Both the position numbers and the translations under genes were made by a program. The notes under the pieces were generated by a model that was given only the letters and a program-made list of their open reading frames with translations, did not search any database and had not been told where the DNA came from. Source: Glycine soja (lineage: Eukaryota > Streptophyta > Magnoliopsida > Fabales > Fabaceae). Taken from it: a DNA stretch of 64,000 bases. Shown piece by piece: positions 63,209 to 64,000 of the stretch. The stretch lies in NCBI RefSeq assembly GCF_004193775.1, contig NC_041008.1, positions 8,634,731-8,698,730 on the forward strand, in the 5' to 3' direction. How positions within the stretch are numbered: the first letter of the stretch is position 1; each line of letters opens with the position of its first letter.

Positions 63209-63761
63209 TCAATGTGCTGGGAAAAAAAGTGGAGTGGAATCTCTTTGTAGTTTTCCATCCATTACCCTCACTTTGCTCATCTTCTCTTCACACCAATGCA
63301 ACTGTTCCTCACTTAACTCACTCATTCTCAAAACCCTTGACACCACTTTGAGGTCTATGAGTGCCATCAAAATCTCCATCTCTTCTTCTCCCTTCAACTT
63401 TCTCTTCCTCAAGCATTTGCGGGAACGCCGAAGATCTTTCACTTTCATCTTCTTCTGCACGTACATCAGTGGAGACAAAAATGTACATGTAAGGATAAAC
63501 TATAGGATATAAATATATATAAATTAAATAGGAAATTAATTAGTAATGATCTGGAAGGCACTTAAGAAAATTATTAGTTTAAGAATAATTAAAAATTGGG
63601 AATGGAATAATTGCCTTTTGATTAACTTTCTTGATAAGGCGGAGGAGTGTTGGATCAACCAAGGGTTTTCGGTTTCTCCTAAAGCAAGCTGCCAGAATCT
63701 GACATGGTTTCTCTTTATCAGCCTTCAGAAAACTCATGAACGTTCTGATCCCATCTTCCAT
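63209..63761 (-). CDS. Conserved plant protein of unknown function
   Basis: Two exons on the minus strand, 63761-63615 and 63454-63209, give 130 residues from the ATG at 63761. Exon 1 reads MEDGIRTFMSFLKADKEKPC, QILAACFRRN, then VDPTLLRLIKKVNQK. Exon 2 reads KKMKVKDLRRSRKCLRKRKL, EEEMEILMALIDLKVVSRVL, RMSELSEEQLHWCEEKMSKV and RVMDGKLQRDSTPLFFPAH. From memory this matches a plant family sometimes annotated as ribosomal protein L34e superfamily, a label nothing here supports. It is basic in the middle, with a predicted helical C-terminal part. The best exon join uses a GC donor (AAAAG|GCAATT); a GT donor four codons earlier (AGAAA|GTTAAT) would also keep frame. The frame stays open upstream of the ATG without another ATG, so an earlier exon beyond 63.85 kb is possible. 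Function unknown. Confidence 0.7.
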
Positions 63762-64000
63762 TATCACAAGAAATGATGCTGATGATATTTTTGAGTGAAT
63801 GCCATTATCGTCCCTCTGATCATCATCCGATTCTATATAGTACACACAAAAGGAAATCTTAATTAGTTAATCATGCATGACAAATGCTATACCCTAGTGA
63901 TAAATAAAATATAGTTTTACTTTACACTAGATCCTATATTTATTATAATTTTTTCAATAACCTTACAATTATTTTTTGCTACAAAATAACGTTACAATTA
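63762..64000. other. Upstream flank of the last gene, window edge
   Basis: The minus-strand frame of the last gene stays open to about 63845 (ESDDDQRDDNG...), then the sequence becomes AT-rich. This could be leader or an extra coding segment. Confidence 0.35.

Overview
The window is AT-rich dicot nuclear DNA. Genes are interrupted by short GT-AG introns, (TA)n, (CA)n and (AAT)n microsatellites are common, and there are small DNA transposons and many decayed gene fragments. Protein similarities point to a legume, most likely soybean (Glycine) or a close relative. This is judged from remembered sequences, not from a search.

Six genes look intact. They are an AP2/ERF factor of the ERF118/CRF group VI-L type with a spliced upstream ORF (4.27-5.56 kb, +), a CONSTANS-like B-box/CCT protein (17.1-19.0 kb, +), complex I subunit NDUFB10 (26.6-27.1 kb, -), a class II LOB-domain protein (28.5-29.8 kb, -), a small plant-specific protein of unknown function (45.7-46.6 kb, -) and a second conserved plant protein of unknown function at the right end (63.2-63.8 kb, -). 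Four of these (ERF118-, COL6/16-, LBD41/42- and At1g68490-like) lie in the same order as their counterparts in the Arabidopsis At1g68490-At1g68550 interval, as I recall that map. The backbone therefore looks like an ancient conserved block.

Decayed genes lie between the intact ones. They are a JmjC exon (2.9 kb), a galactose/glyoxal oxidase piece (6.4 kb), a nearly complete CCR4-like deadenylase with two nonsense codons and a splice-linked frameshift (7.9-12.0 kb), a middle part of a KIN-14 kinesin (33.3-35.5 kb), two pentatricopeptide fragments on opposite strands (37.5 and 39.2 kb) and three exons of a DUF936 gene (39.6-40.6 kb). The multi-exon ones keep their introns, so they are DNA-level duplicates, not retrocopies.

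The right third (47-63 kb) is gene-poor and transposon-rich. It holds a 1.16-kb fold-back element flanked by 9-bp near-direct repeats (Mutator-like) and a 1,325-bp non-autonomous hAT element with a perfect 8-bp target duplication. A diverged duplicate about 2.9 kb away preserves the site that lacks the hAT insertion. A second, older hAT-like relative follows. I found no CRISPR array, phage, rRNA or confident tRNA gene. The clearest items for a second look are the hAT insertion with its empty-site paralogue, the uORF split by an intron in the ERF leader, and the density of unprocessed gene fragments.
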